Below, piece by piece: positions 1-9,831 of a stretch of DNA of 64,000 nt; position 1 is the stretch's first letter; every line of letters starts with the position of its first letter. Source of the stretch: Tillandsia leiboldiana (Eukaryota; Streptophyta; Magnoliopsida; Poales; Bromeliaceae); the NCBI GenBank assembly GCA_029204045.2, contig CM055065.1, positions 14,348,508 to 14,412,507 of the forward strand, written 5' to 3'. The position numbers were made by a program, and so were the translations under genes. The notes beneath the pieces are model-generated. The model made no database searches and was not told the origin of the DNA. It saw only the letters and a list, made by a program, of their open reading frames with translations.

Positions 1-270
1 CGCGGCCGGCGAGGCGCGCAACCGGTCAGCGGGTCGCGCGGGCTAGCCACGTGGCGCCCAGCCATTGGCGGGCGCCACCTGCCCGGTTGACCGGGCGCGG
101 GATACGTGTCATCACCCGGGCACGCTTGCACCGCTATTTCGTGTTCGGGGGACACGTGTCGCACGCAGGAGGTTTCGGGCGCTGGTCGGACGGCATTCTG
201 GTGCGACTGTTGGATTCGGGCGCCCGAAAAGGAGCGCCCGATTCCGAACAGTACCCACTCTTGGGCTGGG

Positions 271-280
271 CCTATAAATA
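271..280 (+). promoter_or_regulatory. LTR TATA box
   Basis: CCTATAAATAGGCC lies in the same relative place as the TATA boxes of the LARD-A LTRs (for example 22664-22676 on the minus strand). This marks the probable U3/R boundary just downstream. It is inferred from position and motif only. Confidence 0.6.
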
Positions 281-1851
281 GGCCCCTTTGGCCTCATTTT
301 GTGGTTTTTTTGGACCTTATCACAGGGAGAGTTCTCTAGGGTTTTTGTTCACCCATTTGTTCTACACTTTATGGTGGAGTTCCAGGATTTTTGGTGGCAC
401 ACACTTCGAGATTTGCATTTTCTCGGCGCACTGCGACGCACCTTCTTTATTTGCCATTTTCGTCGCGTTTCGGTCTGAGGACTCTCCTGGGCTACCCCGA
501 AGAAATTTTTGGGTGATTCTTGCGCCCACGTTTTCACGACAGGTAGGGCTTCGACTTTTGTAATTTCAGCTTACCCGTATTTCGAGGTTTTCTTAGACTT
601 TTTGGATCATTTCTGTGACCTCTTATTCTGTGACGGATTATGGACAGCCCCGGGGTTTTTGTAGGTTTTCTCAGCAACCGAGAGTCGGAACGAGGAGTGC
701 AAATACTCGATTTATATCTACGTGTCGCAAGGAACATCATCGTATTTTTCCTCGATTTTTCTGAGGTTGCTTCGAAGGTGAAAATTATACTTTTTCTGGA
801 CAGAGCACTGCTGACTTTTCATCTTAGGAAGTTTCACATGTACCGCGATGATTAATTTATATCTTGGCCTACAGGTGTCGGAACGGGACGAGTAAGTACT
901 GGTTTTTCATCTACTCGTCGCGAGGATAGCAACGGTTATTTTTCCAGATTTTTCTGAGGACTGTACTGAGGTGAATTTCCTCGTTTTCCGTGCTGTTTGG
1001 AAAAATAGTAAATGCTATTTTTGGATGTTGTTATTTATGTCGTGTGCGATTTATGTTGCTACAGTTCTCGCATTTTGGAGGTTTACGGAGATTGAGGATC
1101 TTGGCAGCGAGGGATCTCGTATTTTTGTAGTTCACGCTTTTCGAGGTGGGTGGTTGTTATGGACCTCAGCTTTAATTTACTCACTAGGAATACTGGAATA
1201 ATCCCCATTGTTGAATGCAGATTAGTATATCGTGGTTATTATGCATGCTTGTATAGTCGGACTTGTGATATGTTAGTATGTAGTATACTTGTGAGATCTT
1301 TATTATCTGGGAATAGCATGCTCTAAATAATGTATGATCAATGATATTTATCTTTCTTTTATCAGTATAAGGGCACTTGCATGCTTGTTTGGACATCTAG
1401 TTAGGCCACCTTTTCTTTTCTGCTACACTATCATTGAAATTTGACTTTGAAGAAACCATGTTGGCACCTCTTCTCCTTTTATTGAGATAAATGTGTATTG
1501 CTCGGGTTGAGCAGGGTTGTAAGATAGTGTAGCCGGGTTTTTGTTGAGTGGGTTTGTCATACCAGATTGTGGTGGTGGGTTATTGCGGCGACCGCGGACA
1601 TTGGGCGGTTGACCGGATGTTTACTTGTGCATCAGATTGGGGATAGGATTCCTCTAGTGGATGGAGTTCCCACTTATTGAGTTTTATTGCATTAGATTGG
1701 GGGATCGGGTTATCTTTAGTGGAGGGGTTCTCCCACTTCGATCATTGTCATAATCCAGTCCTGCTACGTGAGATATTGAGATATGGTTACAGTACTTGTG
1801 AGACATGATTTCTTTACTCGTGTGGGTCGCTCCCCTCGAGTGCCACTCCGG

Positions 1852-1975
1852 AGTGTGCGACCGTACCAGACAGTAGTCAGTCTGTTACTTATTTTGGGTG
1901 CGACCGTACCGGACAGTAGTCGGTCTGTCACCTATTTTGGGATGCGACCGTACCGGTCAGTAGTCGGTCAGTATT
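1852..1975 (+). repeat. Three-copy tandem repeat in LTR (unit about 43 bp)
   Basis: The segment GCGACCGTACCGGACAGTAG followed by GTCGGTCTGT and a short spacer occurs three times with a few substitutions. It is an LTR-internal minisatellite with no coding meaning. Confidence 0.7.
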
Positions 1976-2694
1976 CCTACAGATGAGTTCGACAGTTGGA
2001 GCAGGCAGTACCAGTGGTTACTGGTCCTTCGATTGGGTCTATTCAGGCAGATAGTTTTACTGATGCACGCATTCAGCTACTCTTTTCGATACTACATTTA
2101 GAGGCATAGTAGTGGTAGCTTTCTTTTATCGGCAGTTTTATAGCTTACCACCTTTCCCCTTTTCTTTTTGCCTCTGGTAGACTTAGTGGGTGTGTCAGGG
2201 TTTGAGGCTTTACCCACTAGGGGAGGCTACTGTTTTTATAGTAGTTCTCACCCCCATCGTCTTTTTCTTTGTTTCTCCCCCTTGTTTTGCAGAGTCCTCT
2301 GCGGGAGTTGCTGGGCCGTCAGCAGCGGATCGAGGTAAGAGGATAGCTGACTAGATAGAGTGTCCACCCGACAGTTGCTAGCTGGACTTTTGATGTACCC
2401 CTATCTTCTCAGACAGTCTTATTGTACTTTATTTTTGGGTCTGGCGTTAACTAGCTGTTTGTATATTTGTGGTGAGCTGGGAGAGATACTTGTATTTATT
2501 TACAGTTGTTCCTTACTTTATTTTCAGCTTTAGTATGAGATGTAGTAGTTTTAGTTCAGCTCTGATTTTATGCTCTTTTATTATTATCTCTTATATCTGA
2601 GCAGGTTACCGACGCTTCGTGTACGCGGGAAATATCGTGTGCACGGCGGATCTGTAGACGGGCCCGGGTTCTGGTTTACACCCGGGGCGTGACA

Positions 2695-3415
2695 AATGTT
2701 CCTCCCTCATGTTGAAACTAGATATGTTGAAACTACTGATATGTTTCATTACTTAGTTTTTTAGCAATTTTTTTCCTATTCTTTTGTTATTAAATGATTA
2801 GATAGTTTTTAAAATTACATATTCTAATGCTTTCTTTATATTATTATTTTGTTTTACATTTATATTTTTCTGAGTTTTCAAATCATTTAAATTTTACGGT
2901 TACTGCACAAACTCTTGAAAATGAGTGATTACTATTTTGATCTTAGTTGTGGGACGAAGTTACAACTTCTAATTAAGAATTTATTCCACATGTTTTATTT
3001 CTTTGTTTTTATTTTCAATCTCTTCTTTGTAAACTATTCATTTTTTGCGTTGTTTAATATTTTGTTGTCAATTGTTTAATAGGCTATTGATTTGAATGAG
3101 AGGATAAAAGATCTTTATGATGCAAGAATACATCAAGATCTGACCTTTTGTTTTAAAGTTTCATTCAAATTATTCTACAATAATTGTCTCTTTGTTTAAT
3201 TTATTTCTATGTTATTTGATTTTTTTTTTACCCCTAATATTCCAAGTATAATAATTGATTTCTTTTAAAAATTTATGTAGTAGAATTCTAATTCTAATGT
3301 AATCAGCAAGTTCGGCAAAATGCAAAGATTACATATGTGACCTAATTCAATTGGACCATGAATTATACCATTTCAACACAGCAGGCAAGCAAAGAAAAAG
3401 GAAAAAAAGTGGAGG
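2695..3415. other. AT-rich flank with no gene; repeat-block fragments
   Basis: No gene is visible. Around 3110-3160 there is a diverged copy of a motif (GATGCAAGAATACATCAAGATCTGA) seen again near 12910, 44515 and 45220. From about 3314 to the Tekay insertion the sequence is the left half of a block whose uninterrupted relative lies at 44235-44360. The motif CCCTAATATTCCAAGTAT at about 3235-3253 recurs at 13011-13028. Confidence 0.6.
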
Positions 3416-4252
3416 AGAATTGTCACGCCCCGGGGGTTTTATTTTAGCGGAAACGATACTTCAAAGTACGCGTAAAGTGCGTACGAATTTTTTTGTTTAG
3501 AAACCTCCTTCCCCGGCGCGTGCCCAGACCCGCCACATATACAGATTCACTCGAAAATCGGGCAGAGTCTCCTCTGTATATGCACGGCGTCGCGGCTGCT
3601 ACAATAGCCGATTATGAGCAATCATTTTCCCATTTAATCACAACAGTTCGAAGTAGTACGGTGCATGAAGACTAAACAATACCCGTGGCCAATCAAGTTG
3701 AAAGGATAAACTCACAGTTTTGAAAGCAGGTCCACACGACCCAAGGTTTTGAAGACAGTTTGAAAAGATGCCATAAATCCACAGGTGTTGGAAAACAGGT
3801 CCACACGACCCAGATTTTTAAAAGATAGTTTTCGAAGTTCTTTTCTTTTCTAGTCATGTTGCTTTGAAAGCGGCCAAACGGGAACAATAACGGAAATAGT
3901 AGTGCATAAGTAGAAAGAAAGAACTCAACATCCACACGACCCCACAAGGGTATCGAGAACCACACAGTAACCTACAATACTGAATGAAATGCAGAGGAGG
4001 TAAATAAAACAGCATACTAGGGCTCCCTCAGACCGACTGCTACCAACTCGGCCTCACCGTCGCCTACCTCTACCCCCTGGAGGTACCTGTCACAGAGTGG
4101 GTAGTCAGCGACACTATCATCAAAATAGTACTAAAGCAGTAAAGTAATACCAAGCCACAAAGTAAGGCTAGCCGGAACAACCGCTCTACTCGTAATGGTA
4201 ACTCGCAACCACCTGTACCACCTGTAGCACCTGTAACCCCGGTAACACCTGT

Positions 4253-4443
4253 AACACCTGACCGCGTCGGGATCCAATCCCGGCGGTCTCACACCTGACT
4301 ACATCGGGATCCAATCCCGGCAGTCCCACACCTGACTACATCGGGATCCAATCCCGGCAGTCCCACACCTGACTACATCGGGATCCAATCCCGGCAGTCC
4401 CACACCTGACAACATCGGGATCCAATCCCGGCAGTCCCACAGC
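4253..4443. repeat. 37-bp minisatellite in Tekay LTR (five units)
   Basis: The unit carries CGGGATCCAATCCCGG, an imperfect palindrome, followed by CAGTCCCACACCTGACTACAT. Five units lie in tandem here, and the array recurs in the other LTR at about 10674-10857. Confidence 0.85.
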
Positions 4444-4961
4444 TCGCACCTCGCTGCCTCAGACCCCCCAGCGGTCAGGGGCCCCCCACTACGTCACCTC
4501 GTGGGGTAACACGGGTCAAAGACCGCCTTTCCGGAAAAGAGCACCCTTTGCGGTGGCCAAACCGCGGGTGCGCGTGTCGCAACTCGAGCATAAGTAACCA
4601 AGTAACCAAGTAACCAAGTAACCAAGTAACCAAGTAACCATGTCACCATGTCACGGGGTAAGGTAGTACATCATAGAAACCATCAGCGTTAGTACCGATT
4701 GATAATAAAAAGTCCCTTTCGGATTACCAACACAATACTCAGCCTCGACCGTAAACTCACCTTGTTGTCGCGCTCCTGACTGATGTAAGGTTCTCTCGCG
4801 TCTCGGGTGCCCGCCCGGACCTACACGAATCTGTCATATAGGAGTCAACAACTTAAGGCTTTGTCAGACTAATGATTAGAGCGCCCGGCGCCCTCTCACC
4901 TTGCGTATAATACGCACAGGTACGCGCCTGGCCCCGCACGGCTGGGCGGTGTACTAATAGC

Positions 4962-5390
4962 GTGCGGCCGTCCGCATGCGGTAACGCCCGCAAACGGCGG
5001 CGCCCGCATGCGGAGGTGCCCGCAAGCGGCGGCGCCCGCATGCGGCGGTGCCCGCAAGCGGCGGCGCCCGCATGCGGCGGCGCACAAGCGGCGGCGCCCA
5101 CATGCGGCAGCCCGCAAGCGGCCGTGCCCGCATGCGGGGGCGCCCGCATGCGGCAGCCCGCAAGCGGCGGCGCCCGCATGCGGCAGCCCGCATGCGGTGC
5201 CGCCCGCAAGTGGCGGTGCGCATGCGGCAGCCCGCATGCGGTGCCGCCCGCAAGCGGCAGCCCGCATGCGGCAGCCCGCATGCGGCGCCGCCCGCAAGCG
5301 GCGGCGCCCGCATGCGGCAGTCCGCATGCGGTGCCGCCCGCAAGTGGCGGCGCCCGCATGCGGCAGTCCGCATGCGGAGCCGCCGTGCGC
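4962..5390. repeat. GC-rich palindromic minisatellite in Tekay LTR
   Basis: About 430 bp is built from alternating CCCGCATGCGG and CCCGCAAGCGG cores joined by CGGCG or CAG spacers. CCGCATGCGG is self-complementary, so the array can form many small hairpins and is dense in CpG. It yields long open frames on both strands that are artefacts of composition. Confidence 0.85.
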
Positions 5391-5683
5391 GCCGGATTCC
5401 GGCGATGCCCATGCCCCTTCTTTCCCCCCCCCCCCCCCCCCTCCTCGTCCGCTCCAACCAAGAATGGGGCGAGAAAGCAAAACCCTAGCGTGCTCACCTC
5501 GGTTGTCGGAGGGAAAGGCGATCCGATCCTGCGAGTTCGGCTACAAGGAATGTGGGGACGTCTCCTTCTCCTTCCTTGGTCTCGCCTCTTGGATCCTCCG
5601 CGCAATCGGTGAGGAAGCAGAAGGGGTTCGTTTTGGGAAACAGAAAGGTTGGGGAAGTGGGGTCTCGTACGTAGGAGCTCGTG

Positions 5684-5990
5684 GGGAGTTGCGGGTAGTT
5701 AAGGGAAGTGGTTAGTTATGGGGAGTGGGTAGTTATGGGGAGTGGGTAGTTATGGGAAGTTGCGGGTAGTTAGGGGAGTTGTGGGTAGTTAAGGGAAGTG
5801 GTTAGTTATGGGGAGTGGGTAGTTATGGGGAGTGGGTAGTTATGGGAAGTTGCGGGTAGTTAGGGGAGTTGTGGGTAGTTACGGGAAGTCGCGGGTAGTT
5901 AGGGGAGTTGTGGGTAATTATGGGAAGTTGCGGGTAGTTAGGGGAGTTGTGGGTAGTTATGGGAAGTTGCGGGTAGTTAGGGGAGTTGTA
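5684..5990 (+). repeat. G-rich GGGTAGTTA minisatellite in Tekay LTR
   Basis: Repeats of GGGTAGTTAGGGGAGTTGT and GGGTAGTTATGGGAAGTTGC run for about 300 bp with G-runs of 3-4 spaced by 4-7 bases. The partner LTR carries the same array at about 12084-12382. Confidence 0.85.
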
Positions 5991-6407
5991 CGACGGGGAA
6001 AAATAACGGGAGTGATTAAGGTGGCGGGAGCGGTTAAATTAGGGAATGGGGAATCAACCCAGTTCAAGTTAAAACGGGTCCAAATCAGGTGCGAACTAGA
6101 GTCCGGTCTGTCTGAAAAACCGCGTTATCCACCTGAACCGTTAGTTACCTTCCGGAATTTATTCCGGGAGATTCCGGCGTCGGAATTCAAAATCGTTTTC
6201 GCCGCCACTCTCCGTTTCGCGAGCCCTATTAACTAAAAATACCCGCGGGCCCCGACGGTCTGTCCGGAAACAAGGAATTATTCGATCATCCCCCAATCCC
6301 CCCGAAACGAAAAGCGGAAATAACGAACCAAAAGTAGACCCTTAAAATATTTTAAACTAGCGGCTATTACACCACTCACCTCTTAAAACGAGTTTCGTCC
6401 TCGAAAC

Positions 6408-9400
6408 TCAATCCTGATTTGCGGTAAAGAGATAAGGATAGCCCTCTCTCATCTTCGATTCTAGTTCCCACGTCGCTTCCCGCTCCTCGTGGTTGCTCCA
6501 GTGCACCTTCACATAGGGGATGTCTCGGTTTCGAAGCGTCTTACTTTCTCTTGCTAGTATTCGCACAGGGGTTTCCTCGAAACTTAGGTCCTCCTTTAGT
6601 TCGAGTGTCGAGACGTCCAGCACATGCGACGGGTCGGGGAGGTATTTCTTGAGCATCGACACGTGGAACACGTCATGAATCCGGTTGAGGTTCGGTGGTA
6701 GGGCAAGGCGGTAAGCCACTGGGCCGATCCGTTCCAGGATCTCGAATGGTCCCACGAACCGCGGGCTTAGCTTGCCTTTTATCCCGAATCGCTTGATTCC
6801 CCTGGACGGCGAGACCCGCAAAAACACGTGTTCTCCCACCGGGAACTCTAAATCGCGGCGTCTTCGATCCGCGTAGCTCTTTTGTCGACTCTGGGCGGTT
6901 AGTAAGCGCTGTCTGATGAGGCGCACTTTCCCTTCTGTTTCTTCCACCAAGTCGGGTCCCAAGAGCTTTCGTTCTCCCAAGTCGTCCCAACAGATCGGGG
7001 ATCGGCAGCGTCTCCCGTATAAAGCTTCGTAGGGTGCCATCAGTATGCTGGCCTGGTGGCTATTGTTGTAAGCGAATTCTACAAGTGGTAGGTAACGCTC
7101 CCAACCGACTCCCCAATCGAGTACACCGGCCCGAAGCAGGTCCTCTAGCGTCTGTATCACTCGCTCCGACTGCCCGTCTGTCTGAGGGTGGAAGGCTGTG
7201 CTGAAGTGCAATTTAGTCCCCAGGGCTTGTTGCAGACTCTGCCAAAACTTTGAGACAAAACGCGTGTCTCTGTCTGATGTGATCGACGCCGGTACCCCAT
7301 GCAGTCTCACAATCTTGCTGAGATAGACTTGAGCCAACCGTTCTCTGGTCCAGGTTGTGTGAATCGGCAGGAAGTGTGCTGACTTAGTTAGCCGGTCTAC
7401 CACAACCCATATTGTGTCGTGTCCTTGTGGTGAACGTGGGAACCCGGTGACAAAGTCCATGGTGATATGATCCCACTTCCACTCCGGTACCGGTAAGGGT
7501 TGTAATTTTCCCGCCGGTCGTTGATGTTCCGCCTTTATTTGTTGACACACCAGGCAATGAGCTACAAATTGGGTTACATCCCTCTTCATCTTGGGCCACC
7601 AGAAGGTCTGCTTGAGGTCCCTGTACATCTTTGTGCCTCCTGGATGCGCTGTATAAGGGGCGTTGTGTGCCTCGGACAGAATTTCCTTCTTTAATTCCGG
7701 GGTATCCGGCACGCAAATCCGCCCGCGGAACCGTAGGGTATCATCGCTTTTTAATGAAAAGTCCCCTTCCTGATCCGGTGAGATCTTGTCTCTTACGAGC
7801 TGTAAGTGCGAGTCCGCCTGCTGTCCCTCTCGAATCTTTTCTAACAGTGTTGGCTTGACTACCAGAGTTAGAAGTTGCGCAACCGTGCCCGCTGACACTA
7901 CTTCCAACCCTAGTCGAGAAAATTCTGCGATCAAGTCGCTCTGCTCAGTTATCGCACCTACCGATCCTCCCTCCAGTCGCCCCTTCCTGCTCAGAGCGTC
8001 TGCTACCACGTTTGCTTTCCCGGGGTGGTATTGGATCGTTAGGTCGTAATCCTTCAGTAATTCAAGCCACCGTCTCTGCCGCAGGTTTAGTTCCTTTTGT
8101 GTGAACAGGTATTTAAGACTTTGGTGATCTGAGAAGATGTTACAATGGACACCAAAGAGATAGTGTCTCCATAACTTCAGGACGAAGACCACTGCAGCCA
8201 GCTCTAGGTCGTGTGTTGGGTAGTTTCTTTCGTAGTCCTTTAGTTGCCTAGATGCATAGGCTATTACCTTCCCCTGCTGCATTAACACACCCCCAAGGCC
8301 GATTCTTGAAGCGTCGCAGTACACCTCATAGTCCTCACCGGGTGTTGGTAGTACAAGTATCGGTGCCTCGGTTAGCCTTCTTTTGAGTTCTTCAAAACTT
8401 TCCTGGCATTTGGCCGTCCATACAAACTTTTCTCCTTTCTTGGTCAACCGGTTTAGAGGGGTCGCAATCTTCGAGAAACCCTCGACAAAGCGTCTATAAT
8501 ACCCCGCCAGCCCCAGGAAACTGCGGATCTCCGTCACCGTTGTGGGCGGCTGCCAGTCTATCACCGATTCCACCTTCTTGGGGTCTACGGCGATTCCCTT
8601 TGCCGAGATCACATGCCCCAGGAATCCTACTTCGCGTAGACAGAACTCACACTTTTTGAGCTTAGCGAACAGCTCCTGCTCCCTGAGGGTTTGGAGAATC
8701 GTTCGTAAGTGATCCTCGTGCTCCTCGTCGGTGGATGAGTATATTAGTATATCATCGATGAAGACCACCACGAACCGATCTAAGAATGGTCTGAAGACCC
8801 GGTTCATCATGTCCATAAAGACTGCGGGGGCGTTCGTAAGTCCGAACGGCATGACCGTAAACTCGTAATGGCCATACCGGGTCCGGAAAGCGGTCTTCGG
8901 AATGTCCTCGTTCCGAACCCGGAGCTGGTGGTAGCCAGACTGTAGATCAATTTTTGAAAAGACCGTCGCTCCTCGTAGTTGGTCGAAGAGGTCGTCGATT
9001 CTGGCCAAGGGGTACTTATTTTTCACCGTGACCTTGTTTATTCCTCTGTAATCGATACAGAGTCGCAGGCTCCCATCCTTCTTCCGCACGAAAAGCACTG
9101 GTGCGCCCCAGGGTGACACACTCGGCCTGACAAACCCTTTGTCCAAGAGGTCTTCCAGCTGCGCTTTTAACTCCTTCAACTCCGCGAAGGCCATTCGGTA
9201 GGGTGCCTTCGTTATAGGTTGAGTACCTGGCAAGAGTTCAATAGGGAACACCACCTCCCTTTCAGGGGGTATCCCAGGCAGCTCCGTCGGAAAGACATCG
9301 GGAAAGTCCCTCACCACCGGGATGTCTGAAGGTGTCGTCGAGGGTCGAGTAACCAGATCTACCGATGCCAAAAAGGCCACACACCCACCCTCTATCAGAC

Positions 9401-9608
9401 TCCTGGCTCGAGTCGCTGAGATGACTGCCGGGAAGGAGGTGCTTTTGCACGCTAGGTACGCATTCTTAGGGAAACTTGGTTCTTGTAGTTGTACCATCCG
9501 CTTATCGCAGTCGATAAGCGCTTGGTACCTTAAGAGCCAGTCCATGCCCAGAATAACGTCGTACTCCTTCAAGGGAATCACTATTAATCCCAAGGGCAAA
9601 ATAGCCAC
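6408..9608 (-). CDS. pol: Gypsy pol polyprotein (RT, RNase H, integrase, chromodomain-like)
   Basis: A single open frame of 1066 residues encodes the replication enzymes of a chromovirus. Residues about 1-40 (YDVILGMDWL) are the tail of the aspartic protease; its catalytic half is missing. RT spans about 120-330, with VMPFGLTNAP and the catalytic FIDDILIYS. RNase H is about 395-540 (VYCDAS, DALSRKG). The integrase zinc-binding region begins near residue 645 (HNAPYTAHPGG, CLVCQQIK), followed by the catalytic core (MDFVTGFPRS, VVDRLTKSAHFLP). The end (VRILARESKTLRN, VKVHWSNHEEREATWELE) resembles the Tekay-type chromodomain. The first Met at 9608 is only the first in-frame start after the deletion, since in intact relatives this is part of a larger gag-pol. 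No gag precedes it. No internal stop is seen. Confidence 0.92.
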   Translation of the reverse strand: MAILPLGLIVIPLKEYDVILGMDWLLRYQALIDCDKRMVQLQEPSFPKNAYLACKSTSFPAVISATRARSLIEGGCVAFLASVDLVTRPSTTPSDIPVVRDFPDVFPTELPGIPPEREVVFPIELLPGTQPITKAPYRMAFAELKELKAQLEDLLDKGFVRPSVSPWGAPVLFVRKKDGSLRLCIDYRGINKVTVKNKYPLARIDDLFDQLRGATVFSKIDLQSGYHQLRVRNEDIPKTAFRTRYGHYEFTVMPFGLTNAPAVFMDMMNRVFRPFLDRFVVVFIDDILIYSSTDEEHEDHLRTILQTLREQELFAKLKKCEFCLREVGFLGHVISAKGIAVDPKKVESVIDWQPPTTVTEIRSFLGLAGYYRRFVEGFSKIATPLNRLTKKGEKFVWTAKCQESFEELKRRLTEAPILVLPTPGEDYEVYCDASRIGLGGVLMQQGKVIAYASRQLKDYERNYPTHDLELAAVVFVLKLWRHYLFGVHCNIFSDHQSLKYLFTQKELNLRQRRWLELLKDYDLTIQYHPGKANVVADALSRKGRLEGGSVGAITEQSDLIAEFSRLGLEVVSAGTVAQLLTLVVKPTLLEKIREGQQADSHLQLVRDKISPDQEGDFSLKSDDTLRFRGRICVPDTPELKKEILSEAHNAPYTAHPGGTKMYRDLKQTFWWPKMKRDVTQFVAHCLVCQQIKAEHQRPAGKLQPLPVPEWKWDHITMDFVTGFPRSPQGHDTIWVVVDRLTKSAHFLPIHTTWTRERLAQVYLSKIVRLHGVPASITSDRDTRFVSKFWQSLQQALGTKLHFSTAFHPQTDGQSERVIQTLEDLLRAGVLDWGVGWERYLPLVEFAYNNSHQASILMAPYEALYGRRCRSPICWDDLGERKLLGPDLVEETEGKVRLIRQRLLTAQSRQKSYADRRRRDLEFPVGEHVFLRVSPSRGIKRFGIKGKLSPRFVGPFEILERIGPVAYRLALPPNLNRIHDVFHVSMLKKYLPDPSHVLDVSTLELKEDLSFEETPVRILARESKTLRNRDIPYVKVHWSNHEEREATWELESKMREGYPYLFTANQD

Positions 9609-9831
9609 CCTAGCTTAATCGGGCAAGTGGCTACCAAATTAGTCGCCTCCAGCGTCCCACGAAAACCGTGCGTAAATAAATCACACAGATTCCCCTTTCC
9701 CCCACGTTCACTCACGTCCCACAACCTTACGTCTCACACATTTCATTTATTCGTAGTTAAGTGTGATATCTCGGTGGATGTTGGGTTGTCACTGTTGTGA
9801 TTAAAGCAAAGTCTCTGATACCATCTTAATC
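9609..9831 (-). other. Tekay-like element leader between 5' LTR and pol
   Basis: Only about 220 bp separate the 5' LTR from the truncated protease/pol frame. An intact element would have a gag of more than 1 kb here. No gag-like frame or CCHC knuckle is visible, so the junction of an internal deletion must lie in this stretch. Confidence 0.7.
9812..9823 (-). promoter_or_regulatory. Primer-binding site (initiator tRNA-Met type)
   Basis: On the minus strand the sequence reads TGGTATCAGAGA. This matches the usual plant TGGTATCAGAGC site except at the last base, and lies 8 nt inside the 5' LTR. Confidence 0.8.

Larger units (their letters stand above)
1..2694 (+). mobile_element. Gypsy-type LTR, 3' portion, cut by window edge
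   Basis: The right-hand end reads ACACCCGGGGCGTGACA and is the reverse complement of the start of the LTR at 14230, so this is the end of a related LTR in the opposite orientation. It has a GC-rich U3 (about 1-260), a TATA box at 271-280, and a long transcribed part. Blocks shared with LARD-A include the CCGGTCAACCGCCCAATATCC-type motif (here reversed, about 1585-1620) and a hairpin block at 2220-2253. If the element is complete, the next five bases (AATGT) would be its target duplication. The 5' boundary and any internal region lie outside the window, so it may be a solo LTR or the 3' LTR of a full element. Confidence 0.8.
3421..6371 (-). repeat. Tekay-like element, 3' LTR
   Basis: This is a 2951-bp LTR with TG...CA ends as read on the plus strand. 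It contains four minisatellite zones (37-bp, 8-bp, GC-palindrome and G-rich arrays) that differ slightly in copy number from the other LTR. For example, there are six AAGTAACC units here and five in the partner. Confidence 0.93.

Noticed and set aside
3493..3675. 60-codon frame near the start of both Tekay LTRs (also 9904-10086)
   Set aside because: It is identical in both LTRs because they are LTRs. There is no start context, promoter or known domain.
4853..5715. Long open frames on both strands through the GC-rich Tekay LTR array (also 11256-12105)
   Set aside because: All six frames are open because the unit is low-complexity and stop-poor. The predicted Ala/Arg/Gly-rich repeats change frame without meaning and lie in an LTR.
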